A DNA stretch of 64,000 nt from the NCBI GenBank assembly GCA_051453625.1, contig JBOZIK010000001.1, positions 61,771,728-61,835,727 of the forward strand, read 5' to 3'. The position numbers and the translations under genes are program-made. The stretch comes from Welwitschia mirabilis (lineage: Eukaryota > Gnetophyta > Gnetopsida > Welwitschiales). This document shows positions 1 to 12,024 of the stretch, piece by piece. The notes under the pieces are model-generated. The model did not search any database and had not been told where the DNA came from. It saw only the letters and a list, made by a program, of their open reading frames with translations. Each line of letters opens with the position of its first letter. Position 1 is the stretch's first letter.

Positions 1-602
1 TGCATTTATACGTTTAATATTCCTTGTGATTTATGTTATTCTTGGTTCGATGGTAGTCTCATTAATGATATAAGTCTTAAGGGCAATTTTTGTTAAGGTT
101 GATGATAGTACTTTAGAAGATTTTTTAAGTACACTTTATTTGAATCACTTAATAGCCTAAGTTGGTTTCGTTTAGTGATATCCTTCCTAGTTAATCTAGA
201 TTATACAGGGTCAGTCTTTCTAACAAGTCGATTTAGTACTGGGATAGGTATTCATCTAGATTAAGTTGCATTGTCATTGCATTACATATTTATTTTTATA
301 CATTGTTCTTAAGTTTTAGATATAAAATTATATTTGAAAATAAATTCTCCTTCTCACACATGCCTTAAATGGGTTTACAACATTTGGGTCACTCCATTTA
401 CACTATTGTATTATATTTTGGAATATATATTTTTGATTAATAGGATACAATAAAGGATGGAAAGTCGCAAAATTATGCATTACAATAAATAGTTAGAATA
501 ATTTAACCTGTAAATAATCATAATTAAAACACTAAAAATTTTCAACAAAGATAATATTATAACTACTACAAAATGAGAGGGATTATGATACAAAATTTTC
601 AT
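1..602. other. AT-rich segment without recognisable gene
   Basis: No open reading frame or protein motif could be recognised on either strand. Positions 463-602 belong to a dispersed repeat listed separately. The segment runs directly into an N gap at 603, so its right-hand context is lost. Confidence 0.6.
463..602. repeat. Dispersed repeat, copy 1 (partner at 9655-9795)
   Basis: The stretch from about 520 to 602 matches 9710-9793 closely by eye. Shared blocks include 'attttcaacaaagataat' and 'acaaaatgagag', and both copies end in 'acaaaattttcat'. Upstream of 520 the match is weaker and contains small gaps. The right end of this copy is lost in the N run. Two copies about 9.2 kb apart in the same orientation could be parts of two LTRs or of a dispersed non-coding repeat. 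The sequence left of 463 does not match the sequence left of 9655, so a simple LTR pair is not demonstrated. Confidence 0.6.
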
Positions 603-1415
603 NNNNNNNNNNNNNNNNNNNNNNNNNNNNNNNNNNNNNNNNNNNNNNNNNNNNNNNNNNNNNNNNNNNNNNNNNNNNNNNNNNNNNNNNNNNNNNNNNN
701 NNNNNNNNNNNNNNNNNNNNNNNNNNNNNNNNNNNNNNNNNNNNNNNNNNNNNNNNNNNNNNNNNNNNNNNNNNNNNNNNNNNNNNNNNNNNNNNNNNNN
801 NNNNNNNNNNNNNNNNNNNNNNNNNNNNNNNNNNNNNNNNNNNNNNNNNNNNNNNNNNNNNNNNNNNNNNNNNNNNNNNNNNNNNNNNNNNNNNNNNNNN
901 NNNNNNNNNNNNNNNNNNNNNNNNNNNNNNNNNNNNNNNNNNNNNNNNNNNNNNNNNNNNNNNNNNNNNNNNNNNNNNNNNNNNNNNNNNNNNNNNNNNN
1001 NNNNNNNNNNNNNNNNNNNNNNNNNNNNNNNNNNNNNNNNNNNNNNNNNNNNNNNNNNNNNNNNNNNNNNNNNNNNNNNNNNNNNNNNNNNNNNNNNNNN
1101 NNNNNNNNNNNNNNNNNNNNNNNNNNNNNNNNNNNNNNNNNNNNNNNNNNNNNNNNNNNNNNNNNNNNNNNNNNNNNNNNNNNNNNNNNNNNNNNNNNNN
1201 NNNNNNNNNNNNNNNNNNNNNNNNNNNNNNNNNNNNNNNNNNNNNNNNNNNNNNNNNNNNNNNNNNNNNNNNNNNNNNNNNNNNNNNNNNNNNNNNNNNN
1301 NNNNNNNNNNNNNNNNNNNNNNNNNNNNNNNNNNNNNNNNNNNNNNNNNNNNNNNNNNNNNNNNNNNNNNNNNNNNNNNNNNNNNNNNNNNNNNNNNNNN
1401 NNNNNNNNNNNNNNN
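603..1415. other. Assembly gap (813 N)
   Basis: Run of N. The flanks show no overlap with each other. Any reading frame drawn across it is meaningless. Confidence 0.99.
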
Positions 1416-4400
1416 TGAATGTAATATTACTTCATCCCTTAAGAGGTTTCATCCTTGAAACTTAAGCTATAATACATCTATTTTATATTCTCAAGTGGTT
1501 TTCCTTTTTATCTCTCCAAGTCATTGTACTTACAAAGTTGAATTTATCTTTCCTTAACTATAATTTATTGTTCATCAAAAACTTTAACTAATTAAACTTC
1601 AAATGTATAGGCTAGTTAAATAAGATGGAATGTTGTCCAAAATCTTGATAATTAATCATAATAAGTACAACACTAATCATTTATTGTGTCTAAAAAGATT
1701 AAGCCTCCACTCTTTATGTTGTTAATTACATTTTTCTACCCCATATGATTTTAATAGAGGATGATCCTCTCATGGATACATGACTTCCATATTACACATG
1801 CTTCTATTAAAGTTATCTCACATTTGTGTGTTGATAACAAAAGCTAAATATGATTTAAGAAGACATCAAAATCCCTTATCAATTCATTTTCTAATTTCTT
1901 CATAAAATGATATTAAGGATAACCTTATATTAATTGCATCAATCTCTCTAACTGAATTCTTGTGTAAGCATTATTACATTGCATAGAAGTAATTTTCCAC
2001 ATGATAAGAATTTAAATAAATATATGATACTTCATACCTGTAGAAAGATAATACAAAATATGAATCTTCTAATTCACATTTCTATTTATGCATGAGGAGA
2101 GTTTTTTAAATAATGTATAGAATCTCGCAAATAAGTATAAATCACATTACTTTTATACCTATTAGTGTGAATTTGCATTCTTGTGGTTTTTTAAAAGGTG
2201 CTTTTTGATATACCTTTATAATATATCTAATATGGATATATAAACTATCAAATAAAATAATAAGAAGTTGTATCATAGATGCATGTAGAGTTAAAGATTG
2301 TTCAATACATGTAATAAGGAAACTCTCTTGGAGGAAGGGTATATGAATGAAAATGCTAAACATAAGAATATTGTAATAAAAGTTATATTAGTTAACTTGA
2401 AATAAATGAATACTAGAGTTTAGTATGAGGTTTACTAGATAATCTACCATAGGAATGTAGATCTCCAAAATAAATACTTATTACAAGAAGCCTATAAACT
2501 ATGTAAGTTGCTTTAAAACTTAATTAAAAAATAAAAATAAAAATATAAAAGATGTTTCTTTACCAAAAAAACCCTGCCCCAAACTCAAAATTCTTACAAT
2601 TGCATACTTGAAAGATTAAAAACTCTCTATCATACAAACTAGATGATAAGATAGGTAAGGTAAAAAGTGGAAAAAATATTCCCATTTTTTTAAAAGATAA
2701 TTCCCAAATCTTGAAATCTATCCAACAAATCCTTGTCTTAATGCTTTTCATTTATTGATTTAGAGGTTATCATTCATCATTTCATACCACTCTTGATAGC
2801 TTTATGAATTTTTTATTATTATTAAAATCCCACAAAATAAAACATCACCAGTGTGATTCGGAACTTAGACCTTCTAACAAATTCCTTGTTTACTATGTAA
2901 TAATCATTCCATCAATTGCATTCATCTAAGTTTTAATAGAAAGATGATTTTAAGGTACAACTATTAGAGCTATTAAATGAGAATATCAAATATGGAAAAT
3001 CACATTAATAGAAGTTTTTTAGGAATTTTTGTTGAAGAATGCTATGTTTTAGCTTAACAAACTTAGTATGTAGATAAAAGTAATTTCCATAGTAATAGGA
3101 TAAATATGATAACTACATAAATCATCGTAGAGAGTATAACTATACTATAATAAAAGGGATTTCATAGTATCAAAATAAAAATTAAAAAAAAATCTTTAAA
3201 TTAAAATGAGTGACAGCAATGACTTTAAAATGCAACTAAACTAAATAGCAAAAATCCTACATCATAGCCAATTTATAATCGATATCTAAATAAGAATTTC
3301 ATAGGTTAACCATAGAAAATAAGAACTACAAGGTCATTAGAAAAGAAAAATTCATACAAAAATAACAATAAGTATACATTGATAAAAAGCTAAAAGAGAA
3401 ACAAATGTTATGGCACAAATCATTGTATAAGGATCTATAGAGTAAGATGCATACTCACTAAAATTCAAAAAGCTTCAAATAAAAACTTGTAGAGAATTAT
3501 GTTTTAGATCAAAGTCAACTGAAAAACGAAAATTTTGTAAGCCAATCAAGGATCTAAAATCCTAGTAATAAATAAATTATTCTTATTTACTATAGTAAGA
3601 TAATCAAAGTATTCAGATAATGAGATAAGTAATAAGAATGTATCTACTACACTGGTACCTTTTCACTATTATTATAAAGGCATAGTTACAGCCAATAGGT
3701 TTTTTTACAACATCAAAGATTTGTATATATCCTAAATCTAATATCTATCATTTATGTTATAGAGAACATAAAGATGAGGATTTGATGTTTTCTATGTCAT
3801 GTATTACACAATGGAGTACAATATAGAGGCATGTTATGAAAATCCAAGGAGGATCCATTTCAAAGAGTTGTAGATAGCCACTAATAATTTTAATAATAAG
3901 AACATTCTTGATTTAGAAGATAAATGATCTCTTCAAGATGGAATTCTTAAAGCTATGAAAAATTTAAAGATGCAAATATAGTGGGAGGAAAAGTCCAGTT
4001 TCAAACAAAACATGATATATTATAAAATCCAAAATTATAGTGACTAGGTAGTGGTAGGGGTAGAGATGGGTCTTTTTCTTGGTTTTAACATAATATCCTA
4101 ATTAGTTTTATAATATTTTTTAAAATCTAAATACCCTACAATGTGTTTGAGTCTATAACTGCAACTAGTAGGCTACTTGGTAGTACATTTTTCACATTTT
4201 ATCTTTTCCTTTTACCTTTTCCTATTGAATAAAATTTGCAACTAAAATGATGGATACATTTACAAGTTATATGCATTCTATCCAAATGAATACTTTTAGT
4301 TTATGCACCTAATTAATGATTTGGCAATGCATCATAAAACATGGCAATGGTTTGAGGAAGAGCAGGTAATAAAGAGAAAAGAGTGTTTAGCTTCTTTAAA

Positions 4401-5996
4401 TTTTATAATTAAGAAATAATAATTAATATGAATAAGTAGGAAATAATGTTTTTAATAAAATTTATGCGATGAAGGGATGAGAACATTATGAATATCTAAT
4501 TTTAATGATGATTCCTTCATTTCATTAGTGAGAATAATCTGAACTCATTTATTTAATCCTTCAAACATCATATGGATGTCCATCTTAATGGAAATACCAA
4601 TATCAAAGAAGGGATTCAAGGTAAAAGCTTGAATAGAAGCATATAAGTATAAAGACATGCATAGAGTTTGACTATTATAGTAGCTGCATTGTTAAGGTGG
4701 GGCTTAATATCCCTTTTATGAAACTTTAAAATACAAATGATTATTGTTATGTAATCTTCTCAAAGAATTTGTTCAATTGAAATTAATTCATGATACTGAA
4801 ACCCCTTTTAAAGAAGTAATACAAAATAAAATGAAAGAATTAATATCTAAAGTCTTACTTTATTAGATAAAAAGCATTAAAGATTCATAGACAACCATTC
4901 ATCCTGTGAAATGCTTAATCTTAAACTAGTGTTCATTGATCATTTTTAGGAAATTACCCAAGCTATGTATGAAAATGGTTATTTCGAGAAGAAAGAAATA
5001 AGACTATCATATCTAATAGGTTTTATTTTCAATATTTATGCTACTTTGTTACTATGAAAATTTACACTATTTAAATGATTCTTTAGAGTCATCTTAAGAG
5101 CATATGCACCTACATAACCTTTATCCTAAAATATCTTGTTTTAATTAATTAATTACTTCATAAAATGACTTTATATTAGAGAAGAAGGTACTATTTACAT
5201 TACAGGTAACATCTAAAGGTTGGTTTATAATAAAAAGTCAATGTCATGATTTTTATTTTTCACAAGTTTTCTTAAAGATGAAGGATGTATACATGGTATC
5301 TTGGAGAACATTGATTCTTGGATTTACATTAGCTAATCTATGGAAAATGGAGTGACAAAATTTTAAATTTTTATAAGGCATTGCATTTGTCTTCCTTTTA
5401 GTGCATCATTTAACCTCTTTTCTTATGTGTGGCTTTCATTTTCCTATAACATCTTTAGAGAAGAAACTCCTTAATCTTATAATCTCCATTATTTATTCAT
5501 ATTATCTTTCTTGATTTACTAAAATTCTATTAGAGTAAAATATCACTCACATGTCTAATTAGCTCATTGAAACACAAATATTCTTATAAAACAAGATCAT
5601 TCAAGAGGGAATTTTTATTTGCAAAGAAGCTTTTGACACAGGTTTGATAGATGAACATGGTTTATGTAACTATTATTTCTAATTGAATTCCATTACAAGA
5701 AAGAAGACTGGACAAATATATGTTATAAAAACACATAAAACATATGAATTAGATGCTTCATCTACTAGAGTTTATTCAAAATTTAAAGAAATAGGTGAAG
5801 AACAAGGGAGCATTATCAAAAGACAAAAATGTGATTTTGGCTCTGCATGCTTGAAAATATCCCCTTTATAAATGGTAGTCCTCAAAATACTTTCGTTATT
5901 AGTGCATTCATGTCCTTCTTCTACTTAGTATTTTTATGATGTTATTAATTAATTATGCAAGTACTATACCATTTGAAAAAAAAATTTATTGGATCA
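1416..5996. other. AT-rich unclassified DNA
   Basis: About 4.6 kb without a reading frame longer than about 70 codons and without a protein motif I recognise on either strand. It may be the internal region of the minus-strand LTR element whose primer-binding-like site lies at 8185-8196, but no gag, protease, reverse transcriptase or integrase motif was found to support that. Short open frames here are at chance length for such AT-rich DNA. Confidence 0.5.
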
Positions 5997-6549
5997 NNNN
6001 NNNNNNNNNNNNNNNNNNNNNNNNNNNNNNNNNNNNNNNNNNNNNNNNNNNNNNNNNNNNNNNNNNNNNNNNNNNNNNNNNNNNNNNNNNNNNNNNNNNN
6101 NNNNNNNNNNNNNNNNNNNNNNNNNNNNNNNNNNNNNNNNNNNNNNNNNNNNNNNNNNNNNNNNNNNNNNNNNNNNNNNNNNNNNNNNNNNNNNNNNNNN
6201 NNNNNNNNNNNNNNNNNNNNNNNNNNNNNNNNNNNNNNNNNNNNNNNNNNNNNNNNNNNNNNNNNNNNNNNNNNNNNNNNNNNNNNNNNNNNNNNNNNNN
6301 NNNNNNNNNNNNNNNNNNNNNNNNNNNNNNNNNNNNNNNNNNNNNNNNNNNNNNNNNNNNNNNNNNNNNNNNNNNNNNNNNNNNNNNNNNNNNNNNNNNN
6401 NNNNNNNNNNNNNNNNNNNNNNNNNNNNNNNNNNNNNNNNNNNNNNNNNNNNNNNNNNNNNNNNNNNNNNNNNNNNNNNNNNNNNNNNNNNNNNNNNNNN
6501 NNNNNNNNNNNNNNNNNNNNNNNNNNNNNNNNNNAAATTTATTGGATCA
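5982..6549. other. Assembly gap with duplicated flanks
   Basis: N run 5997-6534 (538 N). The 15 bases directly before the gap (5982-5996, 'aaatttattggatca') are identical to the 15 bases directly after it (6535-6549). This is what two contig ends look like when they overlap but were scaffolded apart instead of merged. A real direct repeat at both edges is possible but less likely. Confidence 0.8.
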
Positions 6550-8184
6550 TTCTTTAGGCAATCAAGAATGAGTATAAGGGATTTCTTAGTAGAAAAGAAG
6601 GATTATTAAAAATTCCAATGATTAATCATAAAAGAAAGAGATAGAGGAAGTGTGATAGAATTTCAAGTACTTAGAGGAGGATTGAAGAGAATATTTCATA
6701 GGAAAGGGTTATTTTGAAAGCTTTTAAGCATTCCTCAAGATTAGAAACATACTTCTCAAAGCCAAAGAAAAGTAGGCATTCCCAATGTGGTATATTTCTA
6801 AATTAAATAAAGAAACCCTAGCTTGGTTGAAAAGTCTTTAAAAATGATCCAAACCCTGGTTCAACATCCAAAAATAATTTTTATTCACAAGGAAGACATT
6901 AGTGATCAAAACCTTTTCTTAAAAGAAAATGCAACTAAAAATATTTCAAAACAGCCTCAAGCTTTCTAAAATTATCTTCTGAATCATCCATCACCACATA
7001 GATTGAAATAGCTTTAATGCTCTCATGCATACCATGTCAGTGGATTTTCTATTGAGTATCCCCTTTTCATCTATTTCTATTGTGCATCTATGAATGGTAA
7101 GGCTAAAATTCATCTATCTTATCTATTAATAATCTTTCTAGGTGCAACAAAGATATGACAGTTAATCCTAAAGTGTTCTTTAAAGGAGAAGACCAGTTTA
7201 TGAAATAATGGTAGGAAGTATTAGAAATGATGGTTTATACTTTGGTGTTTACTAGATAGATGTTTTTGATGTCTCCAAGAGTCACTCATAGAACTCTTGG
7301 AATGACATTCTTGGGGAGATAAAAATTCAGAAGTGCATGAGTATTATTACTACTATGAGAATGCGTATTTTTAGAGCCTTTAAGATGCATTAGAAATGAC
7401 AATCTATACAGGTTATATAAAGGCTTTCTTGTTTTATCTTCTTTACATGATGCCTCAGTGCATTTTGTTTTTCTTTTATTTCACTTATTACATGATGCCT
7501 CAGTGTAGTTAATTCCTTGCCTCTATGCCAAATCAAAATTTACTTTTCTCCTCTATGTAAGATTATTTCTATTCATCTTTCTATAGTGAAAAGAAAAATT
7601 AATAGTTTTTTGTTTATCTAGAAATGTAAGAAATTCATCTCATAGTAGTTCTTAGTATGTTTACTTTAAATTTTTAAGCTAAAAGCAGAAAAAATAATTT
7701 TGATTTTTGTAGCAAATAACCAAAGTAAGAAGAGGAAATGTCTCTCTATTATTGTTAATGTATGGCTAAAGTAACCTTCTGTTTTATTATCAAACTCCTC
7801 ATGAAACATTTTCATCACTCTTAACCTCATTTCTCTCCTACTATTTTATTTATATCTATTAATAAATATAAAATGTTAAATAGTAAAGCATCTTTATTTT
7901 TTAAACGTATTCTTTTCAGGGTTTCTTGGAATCCTACTTTATCATTTAGATGGAAGATAGAGTTTAACCATATAACTATGAAGATAAATTAGAAAAGCCC
8001 TCTTTCAAAACTTAAAATTAGATAATATTGTAAGACAACCTAGAAAAATGCTTAATGAGACATGTTTGATATGAAGCAAAGATTTCAATCAAATCCTATG
8101 ACTTTTGAAAAACTTTCTTAATGTCAGTTTCTATTAGGCTCTAATGTTGAAATGTATAATTAATTCTCAATAATGTGACCCATA
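6550..8184. other. AT-rich unclassified DNA
   Basis: No recognisable gene or transposon protein. A 19-20 base stretch around 7441-7459 ('tacatgatgcctcagtg') recurs at about 7490-7506, a small local duplication with an offset of about 48 bases. Apart from that I see no structure. Confidence 0.5.
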
Positions 8185-8196
8185 GATCTGATACCA
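8185..8196 (-). promoter_or_regulatory. Primer-binding-like site (tRNA-Met type)
   Basis: Read on the minus strand this is TGGTATCAGATC, one base from the TGGTATCAGAGC commonly used as the initiator-tRNA primer-binding site of plant LTR retrotransposons. It is preceded on the minus strand by 'ggatgttaga' plus a few T, resembling a decayed LTR terminus ending in TGTTACA. This would place the 5' LTR of a minus-strand element at plus coordinates from about 8200 upward. No element protein was found downstream on the minus strand (below 8185), so the call rests on this short match. Confidence 0.5.
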
Positions 8197-8680
8197 AAAT
8201 CTAACATCCTAGTTTTTCATAACTAAAAGCTTAAATATTCATGATTACTTTTATTAAATATTTAAGCTAACAATTATTAAATGAATCTATATGCATACAA
8301 AAATCCATTCATAAGTAACTTTTGCAAGTAAAGAAGATAAATAGCTCACATAATGTTTAAATACATGAGAAAATAAATACTTCATTATTTTTAGAATAAC
8401 ACAAGTATCATATTAACATCATATGTCGAGAGTCAACCACAAGATGTAATAGATTATACGTTAGAAGGATGAAAAAATCACTACATTTGAACAATTTCTC
8501 ATGAACAAGCTTGAAAAAGCAACATTTCCAAATATCCTCCTTGGTAAGATAAATCAGCTTTTTATATGCTTCACTTAACCACCTATTAAAGACAAGTAAC
8601 ATGGTGTACGAACTATAATTTTCACAGTTCCTAGTATGGTCCATGAGAAGGCATGGAATGGTATAGGGTTCCCAAATGAA

Positions 8681-8811
8681 GAAGGAATACCAAGAAAAAT
8701 CAAGATACAACCTAGGCTCCATTTTTAATTTATCTTATGATTATGTGCTCTCAAGTGAGGAAGGGATAACAAAAATAAACTAGAAATGATCTAGGCTCCA
8801 TATTTAATTTT
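8681..8811. repeat. Imperfect tandem duplication, about 79-base unit
   Basis: The block beginning 'gaaggaatac' at 8681 and the block beginning 'gaagggataac' at 8760 align over about 50 bases and share 'ctaggctccat' near their ends. The offset is 79 bases. Divergence between the copies suggests an old duplication. Confidence 0.65.
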
Positions 8812-9485
8812 TTTTCCCTCTTACTCCATAATATATTTTCAATAATTCATTTGCACATAATCCAAGAGGGACAAATGATATATTGGTCACATTTTTCCTA
8901 TTCATACTAGAAGTTCAGTCTTGTGGCTTCAGGAATCCCTTTAGAGAGTATCACTTTCTAAAGTTAAAATAATTGATTATCCTGACTAGTTTTATATTTC
9001 TTATTTAGACATTTTCAAGACAAGATTAATAACCAAATAAGTTAAATCCATAACAAATCATCACAAGACTTAGATAATATGGGTAAAAGTTTCAATGTAA
9101 AGTTCCTAAGAAAACACTATCATGAGGCGTAAATAATGTAAATAGAACATGCAAACTTTAAACTAGATGTAAGAACAACCTTACAGTAATTACACACAGA
9201 TCAAAAAATAAAGACTATTCAAGATGAAAGAGATAATGACCATGCAATAAAATAAATGATAAACCAAGAATCATATAAAAATTAAATGAAGACTATAAAA
9301 CTATATTTGTATTAACATGAAGGCTTGAAAACTCTTGAAGATTTCAAGGCTCTAAGGTTTCAAGGCTTGTCCAAGCTCTAAGGTTTGATAGTGAAGGATT
9401 CTCAAGATACAAAATGAGAGGAGAAGAGAATCCTATTTTTAGCTAATGATGTGAAATGCAAAATGATATAAGAACATGAAGAGAC

Positions 9486-9495
9486 NNNNNNNNNN
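9486..9495. other. Short N run (10 N)
   Basis: Ten N, probably a placeholder gap. The flanks do not overlap. Confidence 0.99.
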
Positions 9496-9654
9496 TGGTG
9501 AAGGTTGTGAAAGTGATTGGGATTTCGTAACCACCTTATTCAATTCCTTGATAGGAAACTAGGTGCATTAATATCTTAACAATAAATAATAATACTCATC
9601 ATGCAATTATTACAATAATACATAATTCCCAAAAACCACATAAAAACTATTTTC

Positions 9655-9795
9655 TAGTTTAAATAGTTAATAGTACAATATTTATAACAATTTAATCTCT
9701 AAAGAATCATAATTAAAGTACTAATAATTTTCAACAAAGATAATATTATGCATATTACAAAATGAGAGGAATTATAAAACAAAATTTTCATAAAA
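9655..9795. repeat. Dispersed repeat, copy 2 (partner at 463-602)
   Basis: Same orientation as copy 1 and best aligned from 9710 to 9793. Here the sequence continues past the point where copy 1 is cut by a gap, so this copy shows what should follow: 'aaaataattacacctatg' and further AT-rich DNA. Confidence 0.6.
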
Positions 9796-10137
9796 TAATT
9801 ACACCTATGGGAATCAGAAAAATAAATACATGCAATTATTAAACTATCTTGAGGCCCTATAATAACAAATTTATCTTTATTTAAATTTTTAAGCTAAATT
9901 TTTGGACCTTGCAAGTTTGGACATTATATAGATTAACCTTCTTGAAACTTTAAATTTCAAGATTTGTATACAAATTAATAGGAGTTTGATAACATGCCCT
10001 TTATCAACTCTTCTAACTCATACTATTTATCATTTGATTAATACCATCCATCTTCCTACTCTCAAAAAATATCCTTAAATTTCTTTAAAGATACTTTTTA
10101 GAGATTCATAAAAAGTGTTGTTCCAATCTCTTCCAAC

Positions 10138-11500
10138 ATGCCTCAACCTCCTTCACATACTAGGGAAGAAACCACTAATAAAATCAAGGAAAATACTGAG
10201 GAAATTCTTTAATAAATAAGTGAGGCTAATGCTTAAATTCTTAGGGGCTCTTAAGCAAAAACAAAAAGAAGAAAACCCTTCTACATTCTATGAACCTAAG
10301 AGACTTGAAAACTTTGAAAGGATTAATGATAGTAAAATTAATAACGTCTAAGTCATATCCTTTAGGAATGAGTAAGAAGCCAAGAATAAACCCACGAATA
10401 AACCTATGAGGAAATCCAAGAATACATTGATTTTAAAAATACCTTAGAGAGTGAATGACTACATGCAAATAGATGATACTTTGAAGTAATATTAGACATA
10501 TCAAATGACTATTAATTAGTAGAAAGCAAGTAACTATTCGATGAAGACTCTAAAAGAGAGAGATACACAACATAGGATGAATCAATAAGAAACATTAATA
10601 AGAAGGAAAACATTGAAAAATAATTCTTTTTCAACTCAAAACCATTGTTTCTTGTGCAATAACATGAGAAAAAAATCCCTTAACAATCTTAATGAATAAG
10701 AGAACATTAACAAATATCCCATTTATTATCATCCTCTAAAGAAACTTTTTTTCCAACAACCTCTTGAGCCAACTTTGTCACTTTCATTTATCTTTTAAGT
10801 AAAACCAAAGCTTTAATTAGGAATACTAATCCTTTTTAAATTAAAACCATTTTCTAAAAACGTTTTTAATAAGCATTCACCTTTTCCAATGGTTTTTAAC
10901 TTACTTTTTCTTCATCTCAAAATAATGTCTTATTTAAGTTGTTGAACAAGAAAAAATAAGCTAAAGGATGGATAATTTTTAACATTGAATATATAAATCT
11001 TACTACTAGTGTTGATGTTCTAATTTTTATGGATTTATGCACAAAGATATATAAGGATTCTCTCTCATTTTTGAATGATTTACATAACTTTAATTCATCA
11101 TCCAACCTTTACATTCATCATTCTAAGGCTTTACACATGGACTACCTTGGAACATTCCTTTCAAAATTTTGACCTTCATTGTATGCTTTTAGATTAAATT
11201 TTTCTTTTATGGTAAATTTTTATTTTATGCTATATTTAGGTTTTAAAAAAATGAAAATGTTAAAAACATTTGTTCTTAATTCCCTTTATCATCCTAAACC
11301 ATCTAAGCATTGCCACCTATATAATCATCACCTTAAAAATTTTCATCTAAGAAATCCCAAATATTACCCTTAGAATAGAATAAATTACCATTGCCTTAAA
11401 ACTCATCATACATCCCTTCCACTTTAGTGTTCCCTCATTAAACTCATCAACTGTCCTTCCCTTCCATCCATTCATGATTTTCTAGATTAGATATCTTGGT
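10138..11500 (+). pseudogene. Decayed plus-strand coding region, family not recognised
   Basis: An ATG at 10138 opens with MPQPPSHTREETTNKI and continues as a lysine- and glutamate-rich, helix-like stretch. It is interrupted by TAA codons that would each be glutamine if one C had become T. Around 10600-10700 there is a Cys/Asn-rich stretch (HCFLCNN) that might be a ruined zinc knuckle. From about 10930 to 11170 one frame stays open and reads as ordinary protein (for example KGWIIFNIEYI). This differs from the surrounding non-coding AT-rich DNA. A polypurine tract and probable LTR start follow at 12015, so a gag-like protein of a plus-strand LTR element is the best guess. I cannot match it to a named gag family, and no polymerase was found between it and the LTR. 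Confidence 0.35.
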
Positions 11501-12014
11501 TGATGGTCCCTAATGAATAAACTAGTAACAAGTGGTCACCTTATCATTACAAATTAAGTAGAATTTAAGTTTACCTATAGCTTTTTAAGAAAATATTTTT
11601 CTTATTTTCAATTTAACTTATTAAGGTTAGTTTTACTTAAGGTCCCTTAATTGGAAAATGTGGTTAAAAAAAGGTCTATCAACTTTAATGCTATGTTTCA
11701 AGTTCTTAAAGCATTTTACGAGGACAATATTTCTCTTGATTAACCTAATGGTTTAATGACCCATTTCATGTAAACCAAAATTGATTAAATATGAAAAGTA
11801 ATTAGAATAAAATGAAATATCTCCACTTAAATAAGCACACTATCTATTGATCAATTAAATGTTAGGTTTAATTAACTACATTGGGGCTATGGATGTTCAC
11901 TAGTAATGTAACTTTAATGATTTATTTTATGACACATTCAACTACATCAAATCCATAAATGCTTGTTGGCCATGTAGCACTAACTCCTTCATACAAAAAC
12001 ATGATTAATTCTAT
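11501..12014. other. Sequence between the decayed coding region and the polypurine tract
   Basis: AT-rich, no motif recognised. A weak open stretch around 11640-11770 may continue the upstream decayed coding region, but stops are frequent. Confidence 0.4.
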
Positions 12015-12024
12015 TAGAAGGAGA
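12015..12024 (+). promoter_or_regulatory. Polypurine tract before a putative 3' LTR
   Basis: The purine run AGAAGGAGA is followed immediately by TGTTATGATAC at 12025. A purine tract directly before a TG dinucleotide is the usual plus-strand priming site and LTR start of an LTR retrotransposon. The tract is short, so support comes mainly from the TATA-containing LTR-like sequence downstream. Confidence 0.5.

Larger units (their letters stand above)
8200..9800 (-). mobile_element. Putative 5' LTR of a minus-strand element (right edge uncertain)
   Basis: The left edge is set by the primer-binding-like site at 8185-8196. On the plus strand the edge reads 'tctaacatcc', close to the TGTAACATCC-type start seen in many plant gypsy LTRs. 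The segment has no coding motif. It contains an imperfect tandem duplication (8681-8811), a 10-N gap at 9486-9495 and the second copy of the dispersed repeat at 9655-9795. The right edge is a guess, because no second LTR copy is visible within the window to define it. It could equally be unrelated AT-rich DNA. Confidence 0.3.

Noticed and set aside
573-1418. 281-codon open frame
   Set aside because: All but about ten codons are N; it is an artefact of the gap. The same holds for the frames at 5936-6609, 14187-14781 and 61129-61425.
7441-7506. Short duplicated segment as a possible transposon terminus
   Set aside because: Direct, only about 19 bases, offset about 48; no inverted repeat or flanking target duplication.
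8408-8722. 104-codon minus-strand open frame
   Set aside because: It reads like protein in places but has no recognised domain, lies in a putative LTR and ends inside a tandem duplication. I consider it chance.
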